64,000 nucleotides of DNA from Vineibacter terrae (GCF_008039615.1 NZ_VDUZ01000035.1:37358-101357), one strand, 5' to 3'. Counted from the stretch's first letter, positions 31,020 to 42,450 are shown. Made by a program: numbers and translations. The notes: a model not told the origin generated them from the sequence alone.

Positions 31020-31340
31020 ATGCGCAGTCATCACGATATGGGCGGGCTGCCGGCCGGGCCGGTCGAGGCCGGCGAGCACGACTACCAGCTTTGGGAAAAG
31101 CGCGTCGATGCGCTGATGGTGCTGTGCTCTTCCAAGAAGATGTTCACCGTCGATGAGCTGCGCAAAGGCATCGAGTCGCTGCCGCCGGATGCCTACGACC
31201 GCATGAGCTATTACGAGCGCTGGATCTCATCGATCACCAGCGCGCTCATCCACCGTGGCGTGATCTCCATCGACGAAGTCCGCGCCAAGCTGGCCGACAT
31301 CGAGAAACGGCCGCCCGAGACGGCCGGGGAGAAGGCGTGA
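31020..31340 (+). CDS. Nitrile hydratase / thiocyanate hydrolase beta-type N-terminal subunit
   Basis: 106 residues matching only the N-terminal, helical half of the nitrile hydratase beta subunit: the HDMGGL motif near the start, then WEKRVDALM and YYERWISSITSALIHRGVISIDEV. It is the first gene of a three-gene operon; its stop shares a base with the next start (TGATG). In thiocyanate hydrolase this half is the separate ScnB subunit, and the gene order here (N-half, C-half, alpha) is the scnB-scnA-scnC order. Enzymatic identity (nitrile, thiocyanate or another substrate) is open. Confidence 0.85.
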   Translation: MRSHHDMGGLPAGPVEAGEHDYQLWEKRVDALMVLCSSKKMFTVDELRKGIESLPPDAYDRMSYYERWISSITSALIHRGVISIDEVRAKLADIEKRPPETAGEKA

Positions 31341-31624
31341 TGACGCGCTTCGCCACCGGCGATCCGGTCGCCGTCAGGCGCGGCAACCCGCCGGGCCACC
31401 TGCGCACCCCCTTCTACATCCGCGGCAAGCACGGCGTCGTGGAACGCATCTGCGGCGAGTTCCGCAATCCGGAGGAGCTGGCCTACGGCCGCAACGGCGA
31501 GCCCAAGCAGGTGCTGTACCGCGTGCGGTTCGGCCAGAAGGACATATGGCCGGACTATGCCGGCCCGGCCGGCGACACGATCGATATCGAGCTCTACGAG
31601 CACTGGCTCGAGCCCACACCCTGA
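31340..31624 (+). CDS. Nitrile hydratase / thiocyanate hydrolase beta-type C-terminal subunit
   Basis: 94 residues matching the SH3-like C-terminal half of nitrile hydratase beta: RFATGDPVAVRRGNPPGHLRTPFYIRGKHGVVERICGEF, then VLYRVRFGQKDIWPDY and the terminal DIELYEHWLEP. The ATG at 31340 overlaps the preceding stop by one base and follows GGGGAGAAGG. In ordinary nitrile hydratases this domain is fused to the preceding one; here it is a separate chain, as in thiocyanate hydrolase ScnA or the ToyJKL-type three-subunit nitrile hydratase. Confidence 0.88.
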   Translation: MTRFATGDPVAVRRGNPPGHLRTPFYIRGKHGVVERICGEFRNPEELAYGRNGEPKQVLYRVRFGQKDIWPDYAGPAGDTIDIELYEHWLEPTP

Positions 31625-31637
31625 CGGAGACCGTGCC

Positions 31638-32315
31638 ATGCCGCACGACGATGCCCACGGCCATCACCACGATCACGACCACGATCACCCGCACGTCCAT
31701 GGGGGCGCCGACCACCACCCGCACCGGCCGGATGCCGACGACACGCTGACCTATTGCCGTCAGCTCGAGATCGCGGTGCGCGAGCTGCTGGTCGAGAAGG
31801 GCCACCTGACCCGCGACGAGATCCGCGGGGCGGTCGAGCGGATGGATGCGCGCGGTCCGCATCTCGGCGCTGCCGTGGTGGCCAAGGCGTGGACCGACCC
31901 TGCCTTCAAGGCACGGCTGCTGGCCGACGGCTCGGCCGCCTGCCAGGAAGCCGGCATCACGTTCGACCAATCGACGCGCCTGATCGTGGTCGAGAACACG
32001 CCCGAGGCGCACAACCTCGTGGTCTGCACGCTGTGCTCCTGCTATCCGCGCATGGTGCTGGGCCTGCCGCCGGACTGGTACAAGAGCCGCGCCTATCGCA
32101 GCCGCGCGGTGCGCGAGCCGCGGTCGGTGCTGCGCGAGTTCGGCACCGAGCTGCCCGACAGCGTCGCGGTGCGGGTCCACGATTCGACGGCCGACATGCG
32201 CTATCTCGTGCTGCCGATGCGGCCGGCCAGCACCGAGGGCTGGAGCGAGGCGCAGCTCGCCGCCCTGGTCTCACGCGACTCCATGATCGGCGTCACGACC
32301 GTGAAGGCGCCTTAA
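31638..32315 (+). CDS. Nitrile hydratase alpha / thiocyanate hydrolase gamma subunit, cobalt type
   Basis: Catalytic metal subunit, 225 residues. The claw motif is C130-T131-L132-C133-S134-C135; threonine in the second position marks the non-corrin cobalt type, and C133/C135 would be oxidised to sulfinic and sulfenic acid. It is followed by YPRMVLGLPPDWYKS, where many nitrile hydratases have YPWPVLG. The first 31 residues are extremely His/Asp-rich (HGHHHDHDHDHPHVHGG), perhaps for cobalt loading. The ATG at 31638 follows CGGAGA 13 bases after the previous stop. No separate activator gene follows. Confidence 0.88.
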   Translation: MPHDDAHGHHHDHDHDHPHVHGGADHHPHRPDADDTLTYCRQLEIAVRELLVEKGHLTRDEIRGAVERMDARGPHLGAAVVAKAWTDPAFKARLLADGSAACQEAGITFDQSTRLIVVENTPEAHNLVVCTLCSCYPRMVLGLPPDWYKSRAYRSRAVREPRSVLREFGTELPDSVAVRVHDSTADMRYLVLPMRPASTEGWSEAQLAALVSRDSMIGVTTVKAP

Positions 32316-32319
32316 CGGC

Positions 32320-32351
32320 TTTCGGACCGCGGGCGTCCTCGCCCACGGTCC
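32320..32351. repeat. Half copy of family C
   Basis: One family C arm (TTTCGGACCGCGGGCGTCCT) followed by a short CCCACGGTCCGG end, giving a miniature hairpin directly after the alpha-subunit stop and adjoining a family A copy. Confidence 0.65.
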
Positions 32352-32352
32352 G

Positions 32353-32443
32353 GCTGTCATCCCGAGCGCAGCGAGGGATCTCCCGCGAATGGCGCACCGT
32401 GCGCCGTGCCGCAGGAGATCCCTCGCTGCGCTCGGGATGACAG
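32353..32443. repeat. Palindromic repeat, family A copy 5
   Basis: Full-length copy between the convergent nitrile hydratase-like operon and the secreted Pro-rich protein gene. Confidence 0.9.
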
Positions 32444-32471
32444 ATGTGTCAGCGACCAGCGATCCCCGGTG

Positions 32472-34079
32472 CTAGCTCCACCGGCTCTTCAGCGCGCGCT
32501 GCCGCTTCCAGCGCTCGACGTCGGAGAGCGCATCGCAGCGGAAGGCAGCGGGCTCGCGGCGGGCGCCGGCGGCGGCATCGTCGAGCCAAGCGAAGATCAT
32601 GCAATTGGTCTCGGGCGCAGGCTTGCCGGCCGCGGTCAGAGAGAAATAGACGATCACCGATGCCGCCGGCAGGCTGCCGCCCGACCATGCCGCATCGCCG
32701 TAGTCGTCGATTTCATAGCGCTGCGCGGCCAGCGCCCAGCTGGCGGATTTGAGCTGCGCATGCCACTGCGCGAAAGCGGTGAAATCGGCGCCTGCCGGCC
32801 CGGTCCCGCCGTCGGCGATATAGCGCTGCAGGTCGGCGACCAGCCGCTCGGCCAGCGGATTGACCTTGGCCGCCAGCACCCGGCGCCGCTCCGCGGTGGT
32901 GCGCGGCACGCCCGTGCGCTGCAGCAGCGCCTGCCATTCGGGTGGCGTCAGCCACACGCCGGCCGGCGTCACCGGCTGCCCGTCGCGGCGCAATGCCGCC
33001 TCGATGTCACGCAGCGTCGCGGCATCGCCGAAGATCGCACCGCATTCGCCGCGCTGCGCCGCGGCCAGGGCACCGTTGCGGTCGAAGGCCGCCACGTCGG
33101 GCCCGCCGGCGGCCAGGTGCGGCGGCAGGTTGGCGCTCCAGCCCTGGATCGCGGCGGCGACGGCCGGCTGCAGCTCGTCGTCAACCCCGGCGGCGCAGAT
33201 CCGCCGTGCGCTGCTGCCGCCCAGCAGCAGCAGCCCCATGCCCTGCAGCGTGCCGTCGCGCAGGCCGGCGGTGACGTCGCGCTCGCGCTGCAGGTGCTGG
33301 CGCGCCGTGGCGATGTCGGCGGCCGTGACCGTCGTCAGCGGCGTCAGGCGACGCTCGACGATGTCCGTCACCAGGCCGCGCAAGATTTCCGGCGGCAGCG
33401 CCTGGAACAGGCGGCGCTCCACGGCCACGATATCGAATGGCCGGCGGCTTTCCGGACACGGCGTGGCGACGTCGGTGACCACCCGCGTCGCCCCGTGCCG
33501 CTCCAGCACCGCGCGCACGGCGGCGCTCACCTCAGGGCCGCCGGTCCAGCCCAGGGCGGCGCAAGGCGCGACACGTCCGTCCCGGAAGCTCACCTGCCCT
33601 TGCGGGCTGCGCGTGCCGTTGGGCGCGTCCGGGGTCTCGTTGAAGAACAGCAGCACATCCTGGGGATCGCCATCGGCCAGCTCGTGCAGCCGCGTGACCA
33701 CGGCCACGGGCACTGGCGGCGGCCCCGGGGGCGTCGCCGGCGGCGTGGCGACAGGGCCCGGCGGTGTCGGCCCCGTGCCGGGTCCTGTGGCTGGCCCGGG
33801 GCCGGTGTTGCCCGGGATATCCTTGCCCGTCACCGGGCCGGGCGGCGGACTCGGCGGCGTCGGACGCGGCGGGGCCGGCGGCGGGGGCTGCGGACGGGCC
33901 TGGGGCGGCGGCTGCGGGCGTGGCGCCGGCCGGGACGGGCATGTGCCCTTCCAGGCACATTCCAGGTCAGGCGCGGTCTGGGCCTGGGCCGCCGGCGGCC
34001 ACGGCATCATGGCCGCCGACAGCCAGGCGGCCAGCGCCAGGACGCCGAGGCGGGTCATGCCGGAGCTACTGTGTTCCAT
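32472..34079 (-). CDS. Secreted proline-rich protein of unknown function
   Basis: I do not recognise the family. After a signal peptide (MTRLGVLALAAWLSAAMMPWPPAAQAQ) comes a low-complexity Pro/Gly-rich segment of about 90 residues, then a roughly 410-residue domain with no motif I can name. Paired cysteines and several QALPP, RLTPL and LTPPEW stretches suggest a helical extracytoplasmic domain. The ATG at 34079 overlaps the upstream gene by 14 bases; an internal ATG at 34058 starts the signal peptide more directly. It is probably an operon with the next gene, so the two exported proteins may act together. Confidence 0.75.
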   Translation of the reverse strand: MEHSSSGMTRLGVLALAAWLSAAMMPWPPAAQAQTAPDLECAWKGTCPSRPAPRPQPPPQARPQPPPPAPPRPTPPSPPPGPVTGKDIPGNTGPGPATGPGTGPTPPGPVATPPATPPGPPPVPVAVVTRLHELADGDPQDVLLFFNETPDAPNGTRSPQGQVSFRDGRVAPCAALGWTGGPEVSAAVRAVLERHGATRVVTDVATPCPESRRPFDIVAVERRLFQALPPEILRGLVTDIVERRLTPLTTVTAADIATARQHLQRERDVTAGLRDGTLQGMGLLLLGGSSARRICAAGVDDELQPAVAAAIQGWSANLPPHLAAGGPDVAAFDRNGALAAAQRGECGAIFGDAATLRDIEAALRRDGQPVTPAGVWLTPPEWQALLQRTGVPRTTAERRRVLAAKVNPLAERLVADLQRYIADGGTGPAGADFTAFAQWHAQLKSASWALAAQRYEIDDYGDAAWSGGSLPAASVIVYFSLTAAGKPAPETNCMIFAWLDDAAAGARREPAAFRCDALSDVERWKRQRALKSRWS

Positions 34080-34815
34080 AACGTGCCTGCGCCGCGCCGG
34101 ACGGCAAGCCGACGACCATCGTCACCGAGCCGCCATTGGGCGTCGCGCCACGCCCGATGGTGTGGTCCTTGGGCTGCCCCTGGACGAACTGAAGCTGCCC
34201 CGAGGCCGTGAAGCGCGCGGCCGGGCAGTTGAGGCTGAAATTGCCGGAGAACGCGCCGGGAATGGTGATGCTGCCGGTGCACACCTGATTGCCGGTTGGC
34301 GTGTAGACTGTCAGCGCCCCGCTCTCGCCGCGCCGGAACTGCAGGCCGAACTCCGTGTAGCCGTGCAGCCGCGTCTGGCGGCCGGCGGAGTCACGGTAGA
34401 ACAGCGACAGCGGCGCGTAGCCCATGGTCGGCAGCTCATGCGGATCGAGCCGGTACTTGTCGCGGCCGATCACGATGCGGCAGTCGCACGGCACCGCGTA
34501 GTTCTCGCCCAGCGGACCATACTTCTGCAGGTTGTTGCGGCAGTTGCGCAACGCGTCCTCGCGCGTGTCGCGGTCGCTCATGCTCGGCTTGGAGTAGACG
34601 TCGACGTAGAAGTAGGCGCACTGCTTGGGCATCGGCATGGCGATGAACTTGTGCATCGCCACCTTGGTCTCGGAGCTCTCGAAATAGCGCTTGCGCAGGT
34701 CCGGAAAGCGCAGGAACACCGGATCGCCCTCGTTGACGATCTGCGCCGCGGCCGGGCCGATCGCCACGATGCCGGCCAGCAGCACCAGTCCCATTGTTCC
34801 CAACAACCTGCGCAT
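34066..34815 (-). CDS. Secreted protein of unknown function
   Basis: 249 residues with a signal peptide (MRRLLGTMGLVLLAGIVAIGPAAAQ). The mature part has four or more cysteines (QCAYFYVDVY, ALRNCRNNLQKYG, VPCDCRIVIG, NQVCTGSI, LNCPAARF), which suggests disulfides. The C-terminal third is beta-rich (GALTVYTPTGNQVCTGSITIPGAFSGNFSLNCPAARFTASGQLQFV). It has no known domain by eye. It overlaps the downstream Pro-rich protein gene and is probably co-transcribed with it. Confidence 0.78.
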   Translation of the reverse strand: MRRLLGTMGLVLLAGIVAIGPAAAQIVNEGDPVFLRFPDLRKRYFESSETKVAMHKFIAMPMPKQCAYFYVDVYSKPSMSDRDTREDALRNCRNNLQKYGPLGENYAVPCDCRIVIGRDKYRLDPHELPTMGYAPLSLFYRDSAGRQTRLHGYTEFGLQFRRGESGALTVYTPTGNQVCTGSITIPGAFSGNFSLNCPAARFTASGQLQFVQGQPKDHTIGRGATPNGGSVTMVVGLPSGAAQARYGTQ

Positions 34816-34952
34816 CGCATCACTCGCTCAATCAGTTCTTGCCTGATTGTCGAGCCGCGACCAGTAGCTGTCAACGAAAGGCAGGATGCTCCGTCCGCCC
34901 GACCAGGCGCGGCGCCCAGGGAACCAAGCGGTGATCGGGGATGGCGCGCCGG

Positions 34953-35807
34953 TCAGGCGACCGGGCGCGCCTTGGCCAGCCGGTCGAATTCCATCAGCTC
35001 GGCCAGCAGGGCCGGCAATTGCCGCAGCGGCACCATGTTCGGCCCGTCGGAGGGCGCCTTGTCGGGGTCGGGATGGGTCTCGATGAACACGGCCGCGACA
35101 CCGACCGCGACCGCAGCCCGGGCCAGCACCGGCACGTATTGGCGCTCGCCGCCCGAGGTCGTGCCCTGCCCGCCCGGCTGCTGCACGGAATGCGTCGCGT
35201 CGAACACCACGGGGTAGCCGTTGGCGGCCATGATCGGCAGCGCCCGCATGTCGCTGACCAGGGTGTTGTAGCCGAAGCTGGCGCCGCGCTCGCATTGCAG
35301 GACATTGTGGTTGCCGGTCGAAGCGATCTTGGCGACCACGTTCTTCATGTCCCAGGGAGCCAGGAACTGCCCCTTCTTGACGTTGACAGCGCGGCCGGTC
35401 TCGCCGGCGGCCAGCAGCAGGTCGGTCTGGCGCGACAGGAAGGCCGGGATCTGCAGCACGTCGACCACCTCGCCCACCGGCTTGCACTGGCCGGCGTCGT
35501 GGACGTCGGTCAGCACCGGCAGGCCGGTGGCCTCGCGCACCTCGGCCATGATTGGCAGGCCCAGCTCCATGCCGATCCCGCGCGGGCTGTTGGCCGCGGT
35601 GCGGTTTGCCTTGTCGAACGACGTCTTGTAGATCAGGCCGAGGCCCAGCCCGGCCGCGATCTCCTTGAGCGCCGCGCTGACCTCCAGCGCATGCGCCCGG
35701 CTTTCCAGGGCGCAGGGGCCGGCGATCACCACCAGGGGCTTGTCGTTGGCGATCTCGACCGGACCGACCCGGACCGTGCGTTGCGCAATGCTCGACGTGC
35801 TCGACAT
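34953..35807 (-). CDS. kdsA: 3-deoxy-8-phosphooctulonate synthase
   Basis: Condenses phosphoenolpyruvate with arabinose 5-phosphate to form KDO 8-phosphate for lipopolysaccharide. The 284 residues have [53 protein letters not shown] and [13 protein letters not shown]. The ATG at 35807 gives the usual length. The order pyrG-kdsA-eno is conserved, although here an extra gene of the opposite strand (35920) lies between pyrG and kdsA. Confidence 0.96.
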   Translation of the reverse strand: MSSTSSIAQRTVRVGPVEIANDKPLVVIAGPCALESRAHALEVSAALKEIAAGLGLGLIYKTSFDKANRTAANSPRGIGMELGLPIMAEVREATGLPVLTDVHDAGQCKPVGEVVDVLQIPAFLSRQTDLLLAAGETGRAVNVKKGQFLAPWDMKNVVAKIASTGNHNVLQCERGASFGYNTLVSDMRALPIMAANGYPVVFDATHSVQQPGGQGTTSGGERQYVPVLARAAVAVGVAAVFIETHPDPDKAPSDGPNMVPLRQLPALLAELMEFDRLAKARPVA

Positions 35808-35919
35808 GGGGGCGTGCTCCGTGCTGGGCCTGGGTGATAGGCGCATTGCGCCGCATTGCCAAGCCATGACCCTGGCCCTCAGGCTGCTGCCCACATACAT
35901 AGTGTCGAGGAGGATCGCC

Positions 35920-36408
35920 ATGACAGAGCCCGATGAGCCGATCGAGGTTTCCTCGCCGGTCTGCTACGCCCAGGAATTCGAGGACTACAACCGGCCGGCG
36001 CCGCTGCCGGCCGCCGAGCTCGCCGGCTTCCTCAATGTCCTGCTCGAAAGCGAGCGGGCCGGCGCGCGCGTGCTGGCGCGCTGGTGCCACGAGGCCGGTC
36101 CGGACGCCGGGGTCGGGGCCGACACGCTGGCTGCGGTCCGCGACGACGAGGCCCGCTACTGCGCCGGGCTGACCGAGCACCTGACGCGGCTGGGCGCCGA
36201 GCCGTCGCATGTCACCGGGCGGTTCTACGACAAGGCCATGACCATCGCCGCCTGGCCGGACCGGCTGCGGTTCCTGGACAAGGGCCAGAGCTGGGTGGCG
36301 CGCGAGATCCGCGACAAGCTGCCGCGGATCGAGGACACGGCGCTCAAGGCCTTCCTGCAGGAGATGCTGGAGCGCCACGAGCACAACCTGAAGCTCTGCG
36401 CGGTCTGA
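35920..36408 (+). CDS. Ferritin-like helical protein (DUF6306-like)
   Basis: 162 residues, predicted to be almost all helical after residue 30. Regularly placed carboxylates and histidines recall ferritin-like iron proteins: [39 protein letters not shown] and [13 protein letters not shown] each contain a paired acid/His arrangement. I associate it loosely with DUF6306 proteins found near pyrG/kdsA in rhizobia, but this is from memory. The start follows GAGGAGG. No signal peptide is present. Function unknown. Confidence 0.78.
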   Translation: MTEPDEPIEVSSPVCYAQEFEDYNRPAPLPAAELAGFLNVLLESERAGARVLARWCHEAGPDAGVGADTLAAVRDDEARYCAGLTEHLTRLGAEPSHVTGRFYDKAMTIAAWPDRLRFLDKGQSWVAREIRDKLPRIEDTALKAFLQEMLERHEHNLKLCAV

Positions 36409-36890
36409 CCCCTCGCCCGCTTGCGGGAGAGGGAGGGGCCCGTCGCGCGCAGCGCGATGGGTGAGGGACTGCAGTCGCGGCGCCTCGTCCCTGGTCCCTC
36501 ACCCGACGCGCGCTTGTCGCGCGCGTCGACCTCTCCCGCGCGCGGGAGAGGTGAAGACGCCGCGCTGCCTGACCCCTCGCCCGCGTGCGGGAGAGGGAGG
36601 GGCCCATCGCGCGCAGCGCGATGGGAGGGTGAGGGATCGCAGATGCGACGCCTCGTCCTGGGCCCCTCACCCGCCGCGCGCTTGTCGCGCGCGTCGACCT
36701 CTCCCGCGCGCGGGAGAGGTGAAGACGCCGCGCCGCTTGACCTCTCGCCCGCGTGCGGGAGAGGGAGGGGCCCGTCGCGCGCAGCGCGATGGGAGGGTGA
36801 GGGACTGCAGATGCAGCGCCTCGTCCTGGGGCCCTTACCCGCCGCGCTATCGCGCGTCGACCTCTCCCGCTTGCGGGAGAGGTGAAGATA
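36409..36890. repeat. Three tandem copies of family D palindromic repeat
   Basis: This 483-base gap is filled by three direct repeats of about 161, 168 and 153 bases (starting near 36409, 36570 and 36738). Each has CCCTCGCCCGC-TGCGGGAGAGGG, a GCGCGCAGCGCGATGGG hairpin, a central CTCGTCC, a CGCGCTTGTCGCGCG hairpin and a closing CCTCTCCCGC...GCGGGAGAGGTGAAG hairpin. The units differ by scattered substitutions, so the triplication is not recent. The third unit is shortened in its second half. A separate copy is at 51326. Confidence 0.85.
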
Positions 36891-36891
36891 A

Positions 36892-39019
<2,128 letters not shown>

Positions 39020-39249
39020 GCCCGGATCCTCGAATCACGCCGAACGCACCTGTTCCTCGGCGATGATTCATTGTGGGCCGGGTTCTAGGCCGTTTGATGG
39101 CGCGATGCCAGCATGATCGTGACGTTTCGCTGCTTTTCGAGACCGTTTCGGAAAAGTGTTGTCGAAATGCCACAGCAGCGATCACGGACTGTTGCAGATG
39201 GACCACAGCTCGTCACGCTTCGTGATCGCCATGGATCGAAGCTGACATT

Positions 39250-39315
39250 CGAGCGCAGCGAGGATCTTCCGAACGACACGCCACGCGCTGCGTGAAGAGA
39301 TCCTTGCTGCGCTCG
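39250..39315. repeat. Diverged, truncated family A copy
   Basis: GAGCGCAGCGAGGATCTTCC and GAGATCCTTGCTGCGCTCGG are decayed inner arms of family A with the outer GTCATCCC ends lost. It is the only recognisable feature in the 327-base gap 39020-39346 between tpiA and secG, apart from the expected secG promoter region, which I could not define. Confidence 0.65.
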
Positions 39316-39346
39316 GCACCGGCCCGCTCCGGCAAGCCCGGTTGCG

Positions 39347-40093
39347 CTATCGCTGCGCAGCCGCCGCGATCGCAAGGAAGTCGGCGGCCTTCAGGCTGGC
39401 GCCGCCGATCAGGCCGCCGTCGACATCGGCGATCGCCAGCAGCTCGCCGGCGTTCGACGGCTTCATCGAGCCGCCGTAAAGGATCCGCACGGCATCGGCC
39501 CCCGGCATCAGCCCGCCCAGCACGCTGCGGATATGACGGTGCGCCGCGTCGACCTCGGCCGTCGTCGGTGTCTTGCCCGTGCCGATCGCCCACACCGGCT
39601 CGTAAGCGATCACCAGCCTGGCGGCCGTGGCACCCGCCGGCACGCTGCCCTTGAGCTGCGTCTCGAGCACGCCCAGCGTGCGGCCCGCCTCGCGCTCTGC
39701 CAACGTCTCGCCGATGCACACGATCGCCGCGAGGCCGGCCCGCCATGCCGCCTCGGCCTTGGCGCGCACCATGGCATCGCTCTCGCCATGGTCCGTGCGC
39801 CGCTCCGAGTGCCCCAGGATCACGTAGGTGGCGCCGGCATCGGCCAGCATCTCGGCGCTGACATCGCCGGTGTGCGCGCCGCCGGCCTTGCCGTGGCAGT
39901 CCTGGCCTCCGGCGTTGACGGCCGAGCCGGCCAGGGCCGCGGCAACCCGGGCCAGCAGCGTCGCCGGCGGACAGACCAGCAGCTCGGCGGCGACCTTGGA
40001 TGCCCCCGCCGCGACGTCGCGCGCCAGGGCCACGCCATCGGCGCCCAGGCCGTTCATCTTCCAGTTGCCGGCGATCAGTGTGCGGCGGGCCAT
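39347..40093 (-). CDS. tpiA: Triosephosphate isomerase
   Basis: Interconverts glyceraldehyde 3-phosphate and dihydroxyacetone phosphate. The 248-residue TIM barrel has catalytic N10/K12 (AGNWKMN), H95 (ILGHSERR) and E165 ([11 protein letters not shown]), plus the phosphate-binding [12 protein letters not shown]. The ATG at 40093 is chosen from the conserved N-terminus. It is divergent from ppiD. Confidence 0.97.
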   Translation of the reverse strand: MARRTLIAGNWKMNGLGADGVALARDVAAGASKVAAELLVCPPATLLARVAAALAGSAVNAGGQDCHGKAGGAHTGDVSAEMLADAGATYVILGHSERRTDHGESDAMVRAKAEAAWRAGLAAIVCIGETLAEREAGRTLGVLETQLKGSVPAGATAARLVIAYEPVWAIGTGKTPTTAEVDAAHRHIRSVLGGLMPGADAVRILYGGSMKPSNAGELLAIADVDGGLIGGASLKAADFLAIAAAAQR

Positions 40094-40312
40094 CTTGCGT
40101 CCTCTCGTGTGGTCGACTGCAGGCGTCTCCCCTATCACGGCGCGAGGGTGGCTCCAACCGCGGCCCGCATTTCGCCACGATCATGGCGTTGTCGGGGAAA
40201 GCCTTGAAATGGCGCAGTGATTCTGCGTTGCCGGCTGTGGCGGGCCGATGCTAATCAGGCCCCTTCGGGCAGGCAGGCGGACCCCGGTCGAGACGGGCGC
40301 ATTTGGAGACTC

Positions 40313-42241
40313 ATGAACAGGTTCAGGAAAATCGCCGGTTCGATCGTGCTGGCCCTCATCCTTGGCGTGATTCTGCTGGCCTTCGTGCTGGGCGACATCG
40401 CCGGCGTCGGCGGCTCGCTGCGCCTGGCCGGCGCCGATCCGGTCGTCTCCCGCATCGGCGGCTGGCACCTGGGGCCGATCACGATCGGCGGCACCACGAT
40501 CAAGGGACGCGAGCTGCGCGACCAGTTCAGCCGTGAGCTGGAGCAGATCAATTCCCGCTCGAGCACGCGGCTGACCAACGACCAGGCGATCATGCTGGGT
40601 CTGCCGACCCGGGCGCTGCGCAACCTGGAGCAGCGCATCCTGCTCGACCATGCGATCGCCGACCTCGGCATCGTCGTCTCCGACGACCAGGTCCGCCAGG
40701 CCATCGCCGAGACGGCCGCCTTCCACGGGCCGGACGGCAAGTTCAGCCCGGCCCAGTACCAGGGCGTGCTGCAGAACCTGCGCATCACCGAGGCCCAGTA
40801 CATTGCCGACCTGCGGCGCGACATCGCGCTGGGCCAGATGCTGGGCATGACCAGCGGGGTCTCGCTGCCCACGGTCATGCGCGATGCGCTCTTCCGCTAT
40901 CGGCGCGAGCAGCGGATCGCCGAGGTGGTGCAGGTCCAGGGGGCCAGGATGACCGACGTGCCGGCCCCCACCGACGAGCAGGTGAAGGCCTACTATGACG
41001 CCAACGCCAAGCGCTTCGATCTGCCCGAGCGGCGCTCGCTGTCGTTCATCGCGCTGACGCCGGAGGACGTGGCCGCCGACGTGCAGGTCACCGACGAGCA
41101 GCTGCGCAGCATGTTCAACGACCGCAAGGCCGAGTTCGACAAGCCTGAGCGGCGCGACATCGACCAGTTCCTCGTCAACGACGAGGCGCAGGCCAAGAAG
41201 ATCGTCGAGCTGGTGGGCGGCGGCAAATCGTTCGAGGACGCCGGCAAGGAGGTCACCGGCAAGGACGTCATCAAGCTGGGCAGCGTGACCCAGCGCGACC
41301 TGCCGGGCGATCTCGCCACTGCCGCGTTCGAGCCCAAGGCGCCGGGCCTGGCGGCGCCGGTCAAGACCGGGCTGGGCTGGCACGTCGTGCGGATCAACAA
41401 GATCGAGCCCGGCGAGACAGCGACCTTCGAGGCCATCAAGGGCAGGCTGGAGCAGGACTACCGTGCCCAGGTGGCGCCCGACCTGCTGGTCAAGCGCATT
41501 GATGACCTGGAGAAGACGTTGACCCGGGTCGACAACCTCGACACCGCCGCCGAGCAGCTCCAGCTCAAGGTGCGCAAGGTCGAGGGTGTCGATGCCGAAG
41601 GCCGCGATGCGACCGGCAAGGTGGTGGTCGACGGCCCCTGGGCTGCGGACATGCTGGCCGCCGCCTTCCGGCTGCGCGACGGCGAGACCAGCAATGTCGG
41701 CGAGACCAAGGTCGGCCACCTCTATGTCGTGCGCGCCGACAAGGTGACGCCGGCCCGCACGCCGTCGCTGGACGAGGCCAAGGAGCGCGTCGTGGCCGCC
41801 TGGACCGAGGTGGAGCGCCGCAAGGTGGCGGTGACGCGCGCCAAGGAGATCGCCGACCGTGCCAACGCCGTGGCCGAGCTGGCGGCGCTGGCCCGCACCG
41901 TGCGCTCCGAGGTCAAGACCTCGCAGCCGATCACCCGCCTGCAGTCGGACGCCGCTTCGGGCCTCGTGGGCCCGCTCGTGACCAAGCTGTTCGAGCTCGA
42001 GCCGGGCAAGTCGGCGGCGGTCACCACCGACGACGGGGCCGCCGTGGTGCGCCTGCGCGAGATCATCCCCGCCGACCCCGCTTCCGCGCCGGCCGAGGCC
42101 GAGAAGCTGGGCAAGGAGCTCGACACCGCTGCGGCCAACGACCTGGCGAGCCAGCTCGTGGCCGCGCTGGAGCGGCGCTACGGCGTGCAGCGCGATGCCA
42201 ACGCCTTCGCCGCCCTCTTCCGCATCGAGCAGCAGCAGTGA
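40313..42241 (+). CDS. ppiD: Peptidylprolyl isomerase, PpiD/SurA-like
   Basis: Membrane-anchored periplasmic folding factor. The 642 residues have one N-terminal membrane segment (IAGSIVLALILGVILLAFVLG, about 7-27), a SurA_N/PpiD-type helical domain, a parvulin-like rotamase region (about 230-360, including FLVNDEAQAKKIVELVGGGKSFEDAGKEV and APVKTGLGWHVVRINKIEPGE) and a C-terminal helical domain. The ATG at 40313 follows TTTGGAGAC. It is divergent from tpiA and upstream of trpE, the usual alphaproteobacterial arrangement. Confidence 0.9.
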   Translation: MNRFRKIAGSIVLALILGVILLAFVLGDIAGVGGSLRLAGADPVVSRIGGWHLGPITIGGTTIKGRELRDQFSRELEQINSRSSTRLTNDQAIMLGLPTRALRNLEQRILLDHAIADLGIVVSDDQVRQAIAETAAFHGPDGKFSPAQYQGVLQNLRITEAQYIADLRRDIALGQMLGMTSGVSLPTVMRDALFRYRREQRIAEVVQVQGARMTDVPAPTDEQVKAYYDANAKRFDLPERRSLSFIALTPEDVAADVQVTDEQLRSMFNDRKAEFDKPERRDIDQFLVNDEAQAKKIVELVGGGKSFEDAGKEVTGKDVIKLGSVTQRDLPGDLATAAFEPKAPGLAAPVKTGLGWHVVRINKIEPGETATFEAIKGRLEQDYRAQVAPDLLVKRIDDLEKTLTRVDNLDTAAEQLQLKVRKVEGVDAEGRDATGKVVVDGPWAADMLAAAFRLRDGETSNVGETKVGHLYVVRADKVTPARTPSLDEAKERVVAAWTEVERRKVAVTRAKEIADRANAVAELAALARTVRSEVKTSQPITRLQSDAASGLVGPLVTKLFELEPGKSAAVTTDDGAAVVRLREIIPADPASAPAEAEKLGKELDTAAANDLASQLVAALERRYGVQRDANAFAALFRIEQQQ

Positions 42242-42255
42242 CGACGACGCCGATT

Positions 42256-42363
42256 CTTTCGGACCGCGCGCCTCCACGCGCGCCATCACCCGCAGCGAAG
42301 CGCAGGGCGAGCAAGTGTCGGCGCTGGCGCGCCGGTGCGCGCGTGGACGCGCGCGGTCCAAAA
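42256..42363. repeat. Palindromic repeat, family C copy 4
   Basis: Full-length copy between ppiD and trpE with outer arms TTTCGGACCGCGCGCCTCCA and the complement. It could separate the ppiD and trpE transcripts. Confidence 0.9.
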
Positions 42364-42450
42364 GGCAACACCCTTCCTCATCGATGGCGGTGGTGCGCTC
42401 GCCCCTGACGCCAACGCCGGAGTTCCCGGCCTTTCGATGAGACCCGTGTC

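Noticed and set aside
36409..36890. Open frames through the family D repeats (plus strand, up to 211 residues)
   Set aside because: The translations repeat the palindromic DNA (for example RPRAGEGGA...) and have no ribosome binding site; they are products of the repeat.
42382..42438. Possible trp leader peptide before trpE
   Set aside because: The small frame MAVVRSPLTPTPEFPAFR contains no tryptophan, and no alternative hairpins with a U-run were found, so there is no support for attenuation.
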